A stretch of 64,000 nucleotides of DNA, from the NCBI GenBank assembly GCA_000775715.1, contig JRWQ01000019.1:30640-94639 (forward strand), written 5' to 3'. The position numbers were made by a program, and so were the translations under genes. Of the stretch, positions 49,322-57,505 are shown piece by piece. This DNA comes from Vibrio tubiashii. GTDB lineage: Bacteria; Pseudomonadota; Gammaproteobacteria; Enterobacterales; Vibrionaceae. The notes under the pieces are model-generated. The model was not told the DNA's origin. It made no database searches and was given only the letters and a program-made list of their open reading frames with translations. How positions within the stretch are numbered: the first letter of the stretch is position 1; each line of letters starts with the position of its first letter.

Positions 49322-50749
49322 TTATGCCGGCTGTGGGATAGCTTTTAGGCTATCTTTAGGCGCAGTTACCGTTTTGTACGTGTTGTATGCCATTAAGAAC
49401 ATACCTGCTAGGAAAATAAATCCACCTAGGAAACGTACAAAGTAGAATGGGTAAGACGCTTCTACAGACTCTACAAAGCTGTAAGTCAACGTACCGTCAG
49501 AATTAACTGCACGCCACATCAGACCTTGCATAACACCCGAGATCCACATCGCCACGATGTATAGCACAGTACCGATAGTTGCTAACCAGAAGTGAGTATT
49601 GATTAGGCTAACTGAGTACATGCGCTCTTGACCGAACAGGCGAGGAACCAAGTGGTATACCGAACCGATAGATACCATAGCAACCCAACCTAACGCGCCA
49701 GAGTGTACGTGGCCGATAGTCCAGTCAGTGTAGTGAGACAGAGCATTCACTGTCTTAATAGACATCATTGGGCCTTCAAACGTAGACATACCGTAGAACG
49801 ATAGAGAAACGATTAGGAAACGTAGAATAGGGTCATAACGAAGTTTGTGCCATGCACCAGACAGCGTCATGATACCGTTGATCATACCACCCCAAGAAGG
49901 AGCAAATAGAACTAGCGACATCACCATACCTAGCGACTGCGTCCAATCTGGAAGTGCAGTGTAGTGAAGGTGGTGAGGACCAGCCCAAATGTATAGAGAA
50001 ACCAACGCCCAGAAGTGAACGATAGACAAACGGTATGAATAAACAGGACGTTCAGCTTGTTTCGGGACGAAGTAATACATCATACCTAGGAAACCAGCTG
50101 TCAGTAGGAAACCTACCGCGTTGTGTCCGTACCACCACTGAACCATGGCGTCGACCGCACCAGAATAAATCGAATACGATTTACCCATAGAGACAGGGAT
50201 AGCCATGCTGTTAACGATATGAAGTACCGCAACTGTGATAATAAAGGCACCGAAGAACCAGTTTGCTACGTAGATGTGGGATGTCCTACGAGTTATCAAT
50301 GTTCCAAAGAACACGATAGCGTAAGAGACCCAAACAACCGCGATAGCGATGTCGATAGGCCATTCTAGCTCAGCGTACTCTTTACCTGAGGTAAAACCCA
50401 AAGGTAGAGTGATCGCTGCTGCCAAAATAATGGCTTGCCAACCCCAGAAGGTGAAGGCGACGAGGGGACCACCAAATAGACGAGTTTGACAGGTGCGCTG
50501 AACAACGTAATAAGACGTTGCGAATAGGGCACTTGTACCAAACGCAAAAATAACCGCATTAGTATGCAGAGGACGTAAGCGACTGTACGTCAACCACGGC
50601 GTATCAAAGTTTAGCTGTGGCCAAACTAATTGAGCGGCAATCAAAACACCAACGGCCATTCCGACAATGCCCCAAAGAATAGTAACAAGGGTAAATTGAC
50701 GGACGACTGTATAGTTGTAGTTTTGTTCAAGCTGCTTTTCTTGGCTCAT
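49322..50749 (-). CDS. ccoN: cbb3 cytochrome oxidase catalytic subunit CcoN
   Basis: 475 residues with twelve membrane segments. Metal-ligand His residues lie in [38 protein letters not shown] and [11 protein letters not shown]. It reduces oxygen at high affinity and pumps protons. ATG 50749 (MSQEKQ) is 7 nt after GGAAG; ATG 50755 is too close to it. It is the first gene of ccoNOQP. Confidence 0.95.
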   Translation of the reverse strand: MSQEKQLEQNYNYTVVRQFTLVTILWGIVGMAVGVLIAAQLVWPQLNFDTPWLTYSRLRPLHTNAVIFAFGTSALFATSYYVVQRTCQTRLFGGPLVAFTFWGWQAIILAAAITLPLGFTSGKEYAELEWPIDIAIAVVWVSYAIVFFGTLITRRTSHIYVANWFFGAFIITVAVLHIVNSMAIPVSMGKSYSIYSGAVDAMVQWWYGHNAVGFLLTAGFLGMMYYFVPKQAERPVYSYRLSIVHFWALVSLYIWAGPHHLHYTALPDWTQSLGMVMSLVLFAPSWGGMINGIMTLSGAWHKLRYDPILRFLIVSLSFYGMSTFEGPMMSIKTVNALSHYTDWTIGHVHSGALGWVAMVSIGSVYHLVPRLFGQERMYSVSLINTHFWLATIGTVLYIVAMWISGVMQGLMWRAVNSDGTLTYSFVESVEASYPFYFVRFLGGFIFLAGMFLMAYNTYKTVTAPKDSLKAIPQPA

Positions 50750-50792
50750 TTGCATGCTTCCAATTTCTAATTAACTACACTTTACTTCCAAC

Positions 50793-50806
50793 ACGACACA
50801 TGTCGT
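50793..50806. promoter_or_regulatory. Palindrome upstream of ccoN
   Basis: ACGACA-CA-TGTCGT, perfect 6-bp arms, about 45 bp before the ccoN start. It may be an operator, but no regulator is recognised. No clear FNR box was found here. Confidence 0.35.
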
Positions 50807-51008
50807 AATGCCACCCAAAACTGTTAAGAAAATCACACCAGTATCAATTGGTTAAATATTCTTGCCAGTCTTTAAAAAAAATGGCACTTTCAGCCGCCAA
50901 CTATACTGCATTTAACAATTCAATGACAGCGTAGTAACCTTACAGTCGTTCTGGTTTTGGGCTTTTATTTTAAAACTTTGAAGTTTGTTACACGGAGAAC
51001 CCCTCATA

Positions 51009-51377
51009 ATGGCAGCACAGAAACTTACTCGAGGCCGTTTTGTTCAAATTATCATCATGTTAACCGTCCTGGTGGCCGCGTTTATTTGGCGAACGATAGA
51101 ACATGATTCAGTCATCAATGTGAACTGTAATACAGGTGAAAGATGTGCTTTTTTTGTAAACAATTCTCGCTTTGAAGTGCAAGTTTCTACGCAAAATATA
51201 CAGATCAAAACAGACGAAAATGATTGGGTGTTTGTGAGTAAAACAGGGGAAATTATTCCAGAGATTAAGAATAGGACTTGGTTGGTCAAATTTACGCCCG
51301 AATCTGGTGCAGTATCATTTAATCTAACCATGAAAAATGAGAATATTGACCATCCTATAAATATACAAATCGACTAA
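51009..51377 (+). CDS. Hypothetical membrane-anchored protein (122 aa)
   Basis: Not recognised. One N-terminal membrane helix (near residues 9–28, FVQIIIMLTVLVAAFIW) is followed by a periplasmic beta-rich domain with one Cys pair (NCNTGERC). It is followed with no gap by the FIST gene (stop TAA 51375–51377, ATG 51378). It is therefore part of that operon and may serve the same sensory system. Confidence 0.7.
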   Translation: MAAQKLTRGRFVQIIIMLTVLVAAFIWRTIEHDSVINVNCNTGERCAFFVNNSRFEVQVSTQNIQIKTDENDWVFVSKTGEIIPEIKNRTWLVKFTPESGAVSFNLTMKNENIDHPINIQID

Positions 51378-52571
51378 ATGGATTTTAAAACACACGTCAC
51401 TCATCAATTAAATGAATCTTTGGCCATTGAAGAGCTCAGTAGCCAAATTAGCCGAACCAATTTAGTCAGCATTATTTGCTATTTCACACAAAACTACGGT
51501 GCCGAAAAACTTCGACTATCTTTTAAACAACATTTCCCCGAAACATCACTGATTGGTTGCTCTACTTGCAAAGGACTGATGACCGAGAGAGGGCTTCATT
51601 TTGGTCATGTTATCGGGTTAATTGCGATCTACGATTCCAAATCCACTGCTTACGGCAGCAGTATCGTCGCTATTGACAACAAGCAATCGACAGCGCATTC
51701 GACACAGCAAGCCATTGAAGTAGCGTTGAAAAAAGCCAACAGAATCGGTGAAATTCCAAGTTTTGCTATTGTTCACACCACTCCAGGTATAGAAGAACAA
51801 TTGATTAGCGCTTTTGACAACGTTTTTAAAACACCCGTTCCGCTAATTGGTGCCACCGCCGCTGATAACGCCATCAAGGGCCAGTGGTCAATCTTCAACG
51901 AAGATGATTCAACAAATAGCGGACTCGCAGTACAGCTTTTGTTTCCATCCAAACCCCTAGCAACCGGATTTAGCGCAGGTTATTCACCAACAGAGTACTC
52001 TGGCGTAGTTACCAAATGTCACGATCGGGAAGTGATTGAAATAGACCATATCCCCGCTCAAGAGAGATACCGTAGTTGGATACTCAATCATGCCAACATT
52101 GATGTCCCAGAGTGGTTTAAGTTTCAAGTCGTTACCCAATACCCGTTAGGACGAATTGCGGGAACCCTATACAATCAGCCGTATTACAAACTCTCCCATC
52201 CAATTCAGACCACGGATAATCAGGGAGTTCTTGTGTTCACCGACATTGAAGAAGGCGATAGAGTCACACTCATGTGTGGCGATAGGGAACAACTGATTCG
52301 TCGTCCTGCAAGAGTCATCCAAGAAGCAAGGCGTGCAAAACTGAATGCCAATCTATCCGGAGCAATATGTGTTATTTGTGCTGGAGCAATGCTTCACCTC
52401 GAGGATGACATGCAAAGTGTCTACGAGAAAATACTGCACGAAATGAACGGGATTCCATTCATTTGTCCATTTACCTTCGGTGAACAAGGGCGCTTCGTCA
52501 ACGGCGACAATGGCCACGGAAACTTAATGATTTCTGTAGCTACATTCTATTCAGATGTAGAAGCCTTATGA
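51378..52571 (+). CDS. FIST-domain sensory protein (NosP-like)
   Basis: 397 residues, soluble, with N-terminal FIST (YGAEKLRLSF, SLIGCSTCKGLMTERG) and C-terminal FIST (PYYKLSHP, GDREQLIR, CPFTFGEQG). FIST proteins encoded with hybrid kinases include NosP, a haem protein that senses nitric oxide and controls kinase activity. In V. cholerae the equivalent pair lies at the vpsV–vpsS locus. Whether this one binds haem is not readable. It overlaps the kinase gene by 4 bp. Confidence 0.82.
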   Translation: MDFKTHVTHQLNESLAIEELSSQISRTNLVSIICYFTQNYGAEKLRLSFKQHFPETSLIGCSTCKGLMTERGLHFGHVIGLIAIYDSKSTAYGSSIVAIDNKQSTAHSTQQAIEVALKKANRIGEIPSFAIVHTTPGIEEQLISAFDNVFKTPVPLIGATAADNAIKGQWSIFNEDDSTNSGLAVQLLFPSKPLATGFSAGYSPTEYSGVVTKCHDREVIEIDHIPAQERYRSWILNHANIDVPEWFKFQVVTQYPLGRIAGTLYNQPYYKLSHPIQTTDNQGVLVFTDIEEGDRVTLMCGDREQLIRRPARVIQEARRAKLNANLSGAICVICAGAMLHLEDDMQSVYEKILHEMNGIPFICPFTFGEQGRFVNGDNGHGNLMISVATFYSDVEAL

Positions 52572-54292
52572 ATTTGAAACAGCAAGAGCAACTGCATGAA
52601 GCACTGATTGAGCTGAAGCAGAGCCAGGAACGAGAAGCAAAACTCGCTGGTGAGAACAAAGCAATCTTAGATGCTATCTCAAGTATTACGTTAGCAAGTA
52701 ATAAGCAACAGATTTTTGCTGAACTGAAAACCGTTCTCTCCTTATATATCAACTTTTCTGACTTTCTCGTTCTCAGCAAAAACAACACTGATGATTCAGA
52801 CTATCAGACAGTTCTGTCAACAAACCCAGAGTTTGAACAGATTGGCTGGCAGAGCCAAAATAAGTTTTATCGCGCGCTATCTGGCGAGTGCATCATTTTG
52901 TATCAACTAGACAAACTTGATGAGTTTATTCCTCTGCGCAAGACCGTTGGCGATAAGGTGCAGTGTGCCTTAATCACTGGCGCAAAAGGAGTTCTTACTG
53001 ACTCAGTCATCGTTATGCTAGGAAAAAGAGAAGGGCAGTTTAGCTTAGAGTCTCGTGACACCCTGTCACGTTTTAGGCCCATTTTAGAGCGCGCACTCAT
53101 CGACATTGAAAGGAACGAACAACTACAAGAACTGGTTGAGGTGAGAACTCGTCAGCTAAAGCAAGCACAAGTCAAAGCAGAGAAAGCCAATGAAGCAAAA
53201 TCACGCTTTTTGGCCATGATGAGCCACGAATTGCGCACGCCATTAAGCGCAGTTCTAGGTTACATTGATGTGTTACTTGGCGACTTGAATGATGAAAGCC
53301 AGATCAGGCTCTTGGAAAAAATGGAGTCTTCAGCTGAACTGCTACTCATTTTAATTGATGACATCTTAGAGTTATCGAGAATTGAAAGTGGCGAGTTTAA
53401 TATTAAATATCAGTGGGTTAACTTAAAAAACGAGCTGGAATTTATGCTCGAGCACTTTCATACATTAGCCGCTGCCAAGAACCTACAGCTAAAAGTTGAC
53501 CTTAATTTACAGCCGTCAGAACTCATTTGGATCGACTCTGCTCGAGTGATTCAAATAGTATTTAATTTGGTAGGCAACGCAATTAAGTTTACTCATAGCG
53601 GACATGTATCGTTAGTTGCTACTGTTCGGGCTGGGCAATTAAGTATAGAAGTCTCTGACACTGGCATTGGCATCGAGCGTACTCGCCAAGAGGCGATTTT
53701 TGCCGAATTCAAACAAGCAGACGATTCAATTACGCGGCAATATGGCGGCACTGGCTTAGGTCTAAGCATTTCGAAGCACTTGGTCACGCTAATGAATGGT
53801 AACATTTCCGTTGTGAGTGCATCAGGGAAAGGCGCGACTTTTAGCATAAAGCTACCTGTCTCAATCAAAACCACTGAAAAGCCACACGGTGAAGCAATCA
53901 CAAATGGTATTCATAGCGGTCAAACGCTAAAAGTACTGGTAGTGGAAGACACGCAAACCAACCAAATGGTGCTCAAACTCATTCTTGAACGTTTGGGGCA
54001 CGAAGTGACCATAGTAAACAATGGTCAAGAGTCAGTAGAATTCGTTAGAGATAATATTAGCAGCGTAGATATTGTTTTTATGGATGTTTCGATGCCGGTA
54101 ATGGATGGGCTAACTGCAACAAAAGAGATTCGTAAGTTTTGCCAGCATATTCCCGTCATCGCACTCACAGCGCACGCGATGACACAAGACAAGCAAGCAT
54201 GTTTAGATTCCGGTATGGACGCGTTTGTATCAAAGCCAATCAGAAGTAAAGAAATTCGCGCTGCAATAGACGCTGTTCTAGGTTCTTGCTAA
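52568..54292 (+). CDS. Hybrid sensor histidine kinase paired with FIST protein (VpsS/NahK-like)
   Basis: 574 residues, no membrane segment. A coiled-coil N-terminus is followed by a GAF-like region (about 45–190), the H-box AMMSHELRTPLSAVLGYID with His220, ATPase motifs VGNAIKF, DTGIGIE and GGTGLGLSIS, and a receiver domain with probable Asp506 (VFMDVSMPVMDG). Such kinases pass phosphate to a separate Hpt protein and affect biofilm or quorum sensing in Vibrio. The FIST partner likely inhibits or activates it. Confidence 0.88.
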   Translation: MNLKQQEQLHEALIELKQSQEREAKLAGENKAILDAISSITLASNKQQIFAELKTVLSLYINFSDFLVLSKNNTDDSDYQTVLSTNPEFEQIGWQSQNKFYRALSGECIILYQLDKLDEFIPLRKTVGDKVQCALITGAKGVLTDSVIVMLGKREGQFSLESRDTLSRFRPILERALIDIERNEQLQELVEVRTRQLKQAQVKAEKANEAKSRFLAMMSHELRTPLSAVLGYIDVLLGDLNDESQIRLLEKMESSAELLLILIDDILELSRIESGEFNIKYQWVNLKNELEFMLEHFHTLAAAKNLQLKVDLNLQPSELIWIDSARVIQIVFNLVGNAIKFTHSGHVSLVATVRAGQLSIEVSDTGIGIERTRQEAIFAEFKQADDSITRQYGGTGLGLSISKHLVTLMNGNISVVSASGKGATFSIKLPVSIKTTEKPHGEAITNGIHSGQTLKVLVVEDTQTNQMVLKLILERLGHEVTIVNNGQESVEFVRDNISSVDIVFMDVSMPVMDGLTATKEIRKFCQHIPVIALTAHAMTQDKQACLDSGMDAFVSKPIRSKEIRAAIDAVLGSC

Positions 54293-54335
54293 TAATCACA
54301 TTTAATAATCTTTGATTACTAAATGTGATTATTAG
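54289..54335. repeat. Long perfect inverted repeat at kinase stop codon
   Basis: 16-bp perfect arms (CTAATAATCACATTTA / TAAATGTGATTATTAG) with a 15-nt loop that itself can pair (TAATC / GATTA). It includes the kinase stop codon and lies about 95 bp left of dif. There is no T tract, but it probably stops or stabilises the transcript. Confidence 0.7.
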
Positions 54336-54430
54336 GTATTTTATGGTAAATCAATTATGTTGAATGAAATGGCTCAAATCACAACAGATAGGGCCAACAT
54401 CAGCCTAGATTTCACGTACAGCCATGCTTA

Positions 54431-54458
54431 ATTTAACATAATATACATAATGCGCACT
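54431..54458 (-). other. dif site (XerC/XerD), left end of prophage
   Basis: Read on the minus strand: XerC arm AGTGCGCATTA, centre TGTATA, XerD arm TTATGTTAAAT. This matches the V. cholerae dif1 site as I recall it except for the last central base. It resolves chromosome dimers at the terminus and is the usual target of filamentous phages. Confidence 0.92.
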
Positions 54459-54801
54459 TAGCAATAGCTTCGCTAGGGCTGCCAATCCACATCATTAAGC
54501 CACCACAAGCCATTGATATTCCATGTAAACCACGCCCGTTAAACTTTTTTGCAATGCTATTCCACATCGCTTTGATGTTCGGATTATCATTGCGATCAGC
54601 GTGACAAGCCAATAACGCTAGCTCTGGATCCAATCCTGCGCCTTCCGCTAGAAAAATAGCTTCTTCATCAGTTACATAGCGCACACCTTTTCTAATTTTG
54701 CTTAGTTTCTGTGGCGATAGATTCAAGTCATGCGCTATTTGTTTGTCTTGTAGGTAGTTTTGAGCCTCTTTATAGGCATCTAACAGTTCATTTGCGTACA
54801 T
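54433..54801 (-). CDS. Phage repressor-like HTH protein (DUF3693-type)
   Basis: 122 residues. A helix-turn-helix region (DKQIAHDLNLSPQKLSKIRK) and a C-terminal hydrophobic part. ATG 54801 has GGAGG 7 nt upstream; the in-frame ATG at 54822 lies before that site. It is divergent from the phage early genes, as inovirus repressors are. Its last codons (…KCALCILC, then TAA) lie inside the dif site, so the C-terminus depends on the attachment junction. Confidence 0.8.
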   Translation of the reverse strand: MYANELLDAYKEAQNYLQDKQIAHDLNLSPQKLSKIRKGVRYVTDEEAIFLAEGAGLDPELALLACHADRNDNPNIKAMWNSIAKKFNGRGLHGISMACGGLMMWIGSPSEAIAKCALCILC

Positions 54802-54836
54802 TTCAAAACCTCCGTTTGTCATTATCTTAGCTGTTT

Positions 54837-54894
54837 AATCCCGATTTTGCGCTATTTACAATCCCCATTAATGGCAACTAGAATCCCCATTAAT
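54837..54894. promoter_or_regulatory. Operator-like repeat array in phage control region
   Basis: Two exact 13-bp copies of AATCCCCATTAAT at 54860–54872 and 54882–54894, plus a degenerate copy AATCCCGATT at 54837–54846. Starts are 23 and 22 bp apart, about two helical turns, between the divergent repressor and early genes. Confidence 0.7.
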
Positions 54895-54920
54895 CGGTAT
54901 TTACTGCTTTTGAGGCTTAG

Positions 54921-55127
54921 ATGACAGTTCAAATTCTTCTTACATCTGGTGCATTTCCTCGCTACTTCGGTGGCTTTGGTCAGACTGAATCTGGTAAGCC
55001 GTATGTAATCGCAACCCGCCAAATCTTCGATGCAAAACATTACAGTGTCACGCAAGCTCGTCAAGTCTTAGCCTCACTGCAACGTGCTTGGCCTCTGGCT
55101 CAAACTTCACACCCAATTGGTGGCTAA
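54921..55127 (+). CDS. Phage early hypothetical protein (68 aa)
   Basis: Not recognised. Small basic protein with GAG G spacing upstream (TTTGAGGCTTAG then ATG). It is the first rightward gene behind the operator array, so it is under repressor control. No membrane segment. Confidence 0.65.
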   Translation: MTVQILLTSGAFPRYFGGFGQTESGKPYVIATRQIFDAKHYSVTQARQVLASLQRAWPLAQTSHPIGG

Positions 55128-55128
55128 C

Positions 55129-55353
55129 ATGACTTTTGCAGCTAAACCTACTCGAAAAAATCCTGTGTACTTTGAACACCATTCGGATGGCTACTGGTGC
55201 TCAATTGACGGTATGCCTGAGTATTTCAAAACCAAACACGAAATGTACCTCTATGCGTGTGAATCTGACCGCGAACTGATTGAAATCACGCACGAAAATG
55301 AGCCTGAACTACGTGCCAGTGGCGCCTTTGACCGAGTATTTCACGATGAATAG
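55129..55353 (+). CDS. Phage early hypothetical protein (74 aa)
   Basis: 74 residues, acidic toward the C-terminus, with YFEHHSDGYWCSIDGMPEYF. ATG 55129 follows GGTGG; the longer frame from 55084 lies inside the previous gene. Its stop is 8 bp inside the rep gene, which indicates coupled translation. Function unknown. Confidence 0.65.
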   Translation: MTFAAKPTRKNPVYFEHHSDGYWCSIDGMPEYFKTKHEMYLYACESDRELIEITHENEPELRASGAFDRVFHDE

Positions 55354-56602
55354 AACGATTATCGACTACGTGAGCTTCTCTGGTTCACCTCTCCTACTCG
55401 AGCGCTGCAAAGACATGGCGAAACAACGCTTTGCACTACAGCAAATCAACGAGTTTGAATCGCAAAATGTCATGGCTATGGGTCAACGTGAGAACACTAA
55501 AATCTCGCACTTTGCGGAAAACTTGGCGCAGGTTCTGGGCTGTGTCGAGTCTGAGGACTTCGCCAATAAGGACTTGTACTTTGCGGCACTCGATAAGGAG
55601 CTCATCAATGCTGATGTGCACATTGATACCGATGTGTCATTCAATGAGTGTTACCAACGTCTAATCGGCAATATCGGTATTGATATGCTTGATACCCTTT
55701 GTCATGGCGAAATCGAATCGTTTCTTGAAGTTCTCGAGCATGAAATCAGCTACGAACAAAACGAATGGACATTAGAGCGTCGAGGTGGTTTTTCAGGATA
55801 CCGTTATTCTGCAAAGCTTCTTTGTAATGGCACTCAAGCGGGTCTGGTTGCTTGGGGCGCGGCTAACTTTGGTTACTACGTGTCGTTCTCTGGTAAAGGC
55901 TGTGAAGCCATCAACATGGAAGCGCTACACAAGGCATTAAAACAAATGGTTGGTGCCAAGCTCACCCGTGTGGATATCGCCCTTGATGACTTACAAGGCA
56001 ATGTCTCGATTGAGGACATGAAAGACAAGTACCTTGACGGCCAGTTCATCACTCGCGGTACGCCTCCTAGTGCCGGTGAATTTCGTGGCTACCAAAGCAT
56101 GTCACCCGCTGACCGTAAAAAATGCGGCTTCGTCGCAGATGCGGGTCATACCTTTTATGTTGGTGCCCGTGAGAACGGCAAGATATTCCGCGCCTATGAT
56201 AAAGCGGCTCAAATGAAGTGTGAGAAGTACCCAAACTGGAACCGCTTCGAGGTACAAATCGGCAACCGCTATCGCGTCATTCCTCTTGATGTGCTGATTG
56301 ACCCTGATAGCTATTTTGCAGGGGCTTACCCTGCCCTCGCCTCACTGCTTGATGATGTTGAGCCTATCGCTATCTCAACCACCAAACTCCAATTTATGAC
56401 CTCGTTTGAAAACGCAGTCAAACACGCTCGCGTTCAGTACGGCAAATTGGTCAACGCAATGCGCCAACTCTACGACGACGATAAGAAAATTCTCGAAACC
56501 TTAACCAAGGGACTCGAATTAAACGACATCCCCGACCGCATTAACTATCCAGTCGGTCGGTCATTCCATCTAGAAAAAACTGGAGAACTACCATGCCACT
56601 AA
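55346..56602 (+). CDS. Phage replication initiation protein (RstA/Rep_trans-like)
   Basis: 418 residues. The region LTRVDIALDDLQGNVS with FRAYDKAAQMKCEKYPNWNRFEVQ has the conserved pattern of RstA-type rolling-circle initiators of Vibrio filamentous phages. The Tyr in AYDKA is a candidate nicking residue by family analogy. ATG 55346 gives the MNRTIIDYVSF opening; the upstream frame overlaps the previous gene. It would nick the plus origin in the double-stranded form. Confidence 0.88.
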   Translation: MNRTIIDYVSFSGSPLLLERCKDMAKQRFALQQINEFESQNVMAMGQRENTKISHFAENLAQVLGCVESEDFANKDLYFAALDKELINADVHIDTDVSFNECYQRLIGNIGIDMLDTLCHGEIESFLEVLEHEISYEQNEWTLERRGGFSGYRYSAKLLCNGTQAGLVAWGAANFGYYVSFSGKGCEAINMEALHKALKQMVGAKLTRVDIALDDLQGNVSIEDMKDKYLDGQFITRGTPPSAGEFRGYQSMSPADRKKCGFVADAGHTFYVGARENGKIFRAYDKAAQMKCEKYPNWNRFEVQIGNRYRVIPLDVLIDPDSYFAGAYPALASLLDDVEPIAISTTKLQFMTSFENAVKHARVQYGKLVNAMRQLYDDDKKILETLTKGLELNDIPDRINYPVGRSFHLEKTGELPCH

Positions 56603-56898
56603 CAGTAATCGTGATTGGTTGCGAACACTCGCAAGGTCTATCAAAGAAAGATGACCGTCCTTACAACTTCGCGCAAGTGAACTACCTTGCGGCCAATGAG
56701 GGTTGGACATCAGAAAAAGGTCAATGTCAGGCCGTTGGTTTAGACAAGAAACAAATCGCCATGAACCCAAACCCGTCACTGGTGGCGGCCTTTAAAGAAT
56801 TAGAAAGTCAGTTTCCTATGATGTGCGAATTGCACCTTGATGCTGACCCTCAGAACCCTGCTCGAAACATCGTAGTTGATATCAAACCTCATAAGTAA
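56593..56898 (+). CDS. Phage ssDNA-binding protein (RstB/DUF1293-like)
   Basis: 101 residues, with GGAGA before ATG 56593 and a 10-bp overlap with rep. By position and size it is the gene V / RstB analogue that coats phage single-stranded DNA and switches from replication to packaging. The opening VIVIGCEHSQGLSKKDDRPY is consistent with DUF1293 from memory. Confidence 0.78.
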   Translation: MPLTVIVIGCEHSQGLSKKDDRPYNFAQVNYLAANEGWTSEKGQCQAVGLDKKQIAMNPNPSLVAAFKELESQFPMMCELHLDADPQNPARNIVVDIKPHK

Positions 56899-56910
56899 GG
56901 GATTGGAACT

Positions 56911-57150
56911 ATGACTAGTTGCGTAGCCACTGACCAACAAGGTTTTCTCTATCTCTCTATGGAGCCTATTGAGACGTGCTCGGAGCTAGTCGTACTAAGT
57001 GCCGATGAATATAACTATCTTACTGCTCATACATCTATAACAGGGGCGGAGGTTGTCGAGTTCTATTCATTTGGTTTCGCTCTGGTCTTTTTTGGTTACA
57101 TAGTTTCGTTCCCAATCAAGGCCGCACTCAAAGCTATAAATCTAGTATAA
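56911..57150 (+). CDS. Phage small membrane protein, probable minor coat
   Basis: 79 residues: a polar first half and one membrane helix at about 48–72 (FYSFGFALVFFGYIVSFPI). It lies between the ssDNA-binding and major coat genes, where inoviruses encode small coat proteins. AAGGGA precedes the ATG. Confidence 0.65.
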   Translation: MTSCVATDQQGFLYLSMEPIETCSELVVLSADEYNYLTAHTSITGAEVVEFYSFGFALVFFGYIVSFPIKAALKAINLV

Positions 57151-57162
57151 AAGGAAATCACT

Positions 57163-57363
57163 ATGAAAAAATGGTTAGTTGGTGCTGTTGCACTTGTATC
57201 CTCTGCGGCTTCTCAAGCGGCTGTTGACCTGACAACTCTTTGGGCTGAAGTTGACTTTTCAGGTGTAGCAACCAACGTTGTCGCAATCGGTGTTACTGCT
57301 GTTGGTATTGCTGTTGCTCTCAAAGCTATCAGCCTTGCTAAACGTGCAGTATCTAAAGCGTAA
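57163..57363 (+). CDS. Phage major coat protein (pVIII-like)
   Basis: 66 residues. A signal peptide (MKKWLVGAVALVSSAASQAA) is followed by a short acidic segment, a hydrophobic helix (VVAIGVTAVGIAVALKAI) and a basic tail (KRAVSKA) that contacts DNA. This is the classic filamentous phage coat layout. AAGGA precedes the start. Confidence 0.9.
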   Translation: MKKWLVGAVALVSSAASQAAVDLTTLWAEVDFSGVATNVVAIGVTAVGIAVALKAISLAKRAVSKA

Positions 57364-57365
57364 CG

Positions 57366-57458
57366 GTGCTCTTAGCAATCTTTGATTTGCAATTGCTCAT
57401 ATTCACTTTATTAGGTGGCCTATCAGCTCTGATATGTGCAATGAACATGCGAATCTAA
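57366..57458 (+). CDS. Candidate 30-aa minor coat peptide (gVII/gIX-like)
   Basis: A GTG-started frame of 30 codons encoding one membrane helix (LLIFTLLGGLSALICA). Size and location after the major coat gene match the tiny pVII/pIX proteins of Ff phages. There is no clear ribosome binding site, but it starts 3 bp after the coat gene and could be read by re-initiation. Confidence 0.4.
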   Translation: MLLAIFDLQLLIFTLLGGLSALICAMNMRI

Positions 57459-57465
57459 ATTAACC

Positions 57466-57491
57466 AAGGGAGCTTAACTGCTCCCTTTTTT
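57466..57491 (+). terminator. Phage central terminator after coat gene
   Basis: A perfect 8-bp stem AAGGGAGC / GCTCCCTT with T6. It separates the highly expressed coat gene from the minor coat genes, as in Ff phages. Confidence 0.88.
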
Positions 57492-57505
57492 GTTAGGGGA
57501 TTTCT

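Noticed and set aside
50835..50870. FNR box upstream of ccoN (around ATCAATTGGTT)
   Set aside because: Only one half-site fits; the other half mismatches at most positions.
54860..54894. Short repeats as a CRISPR remnant
   Set aside because: Only two exact 13-bp copies with a 9-bp gap; the spacing and location fit operators, and no cas genes are present.
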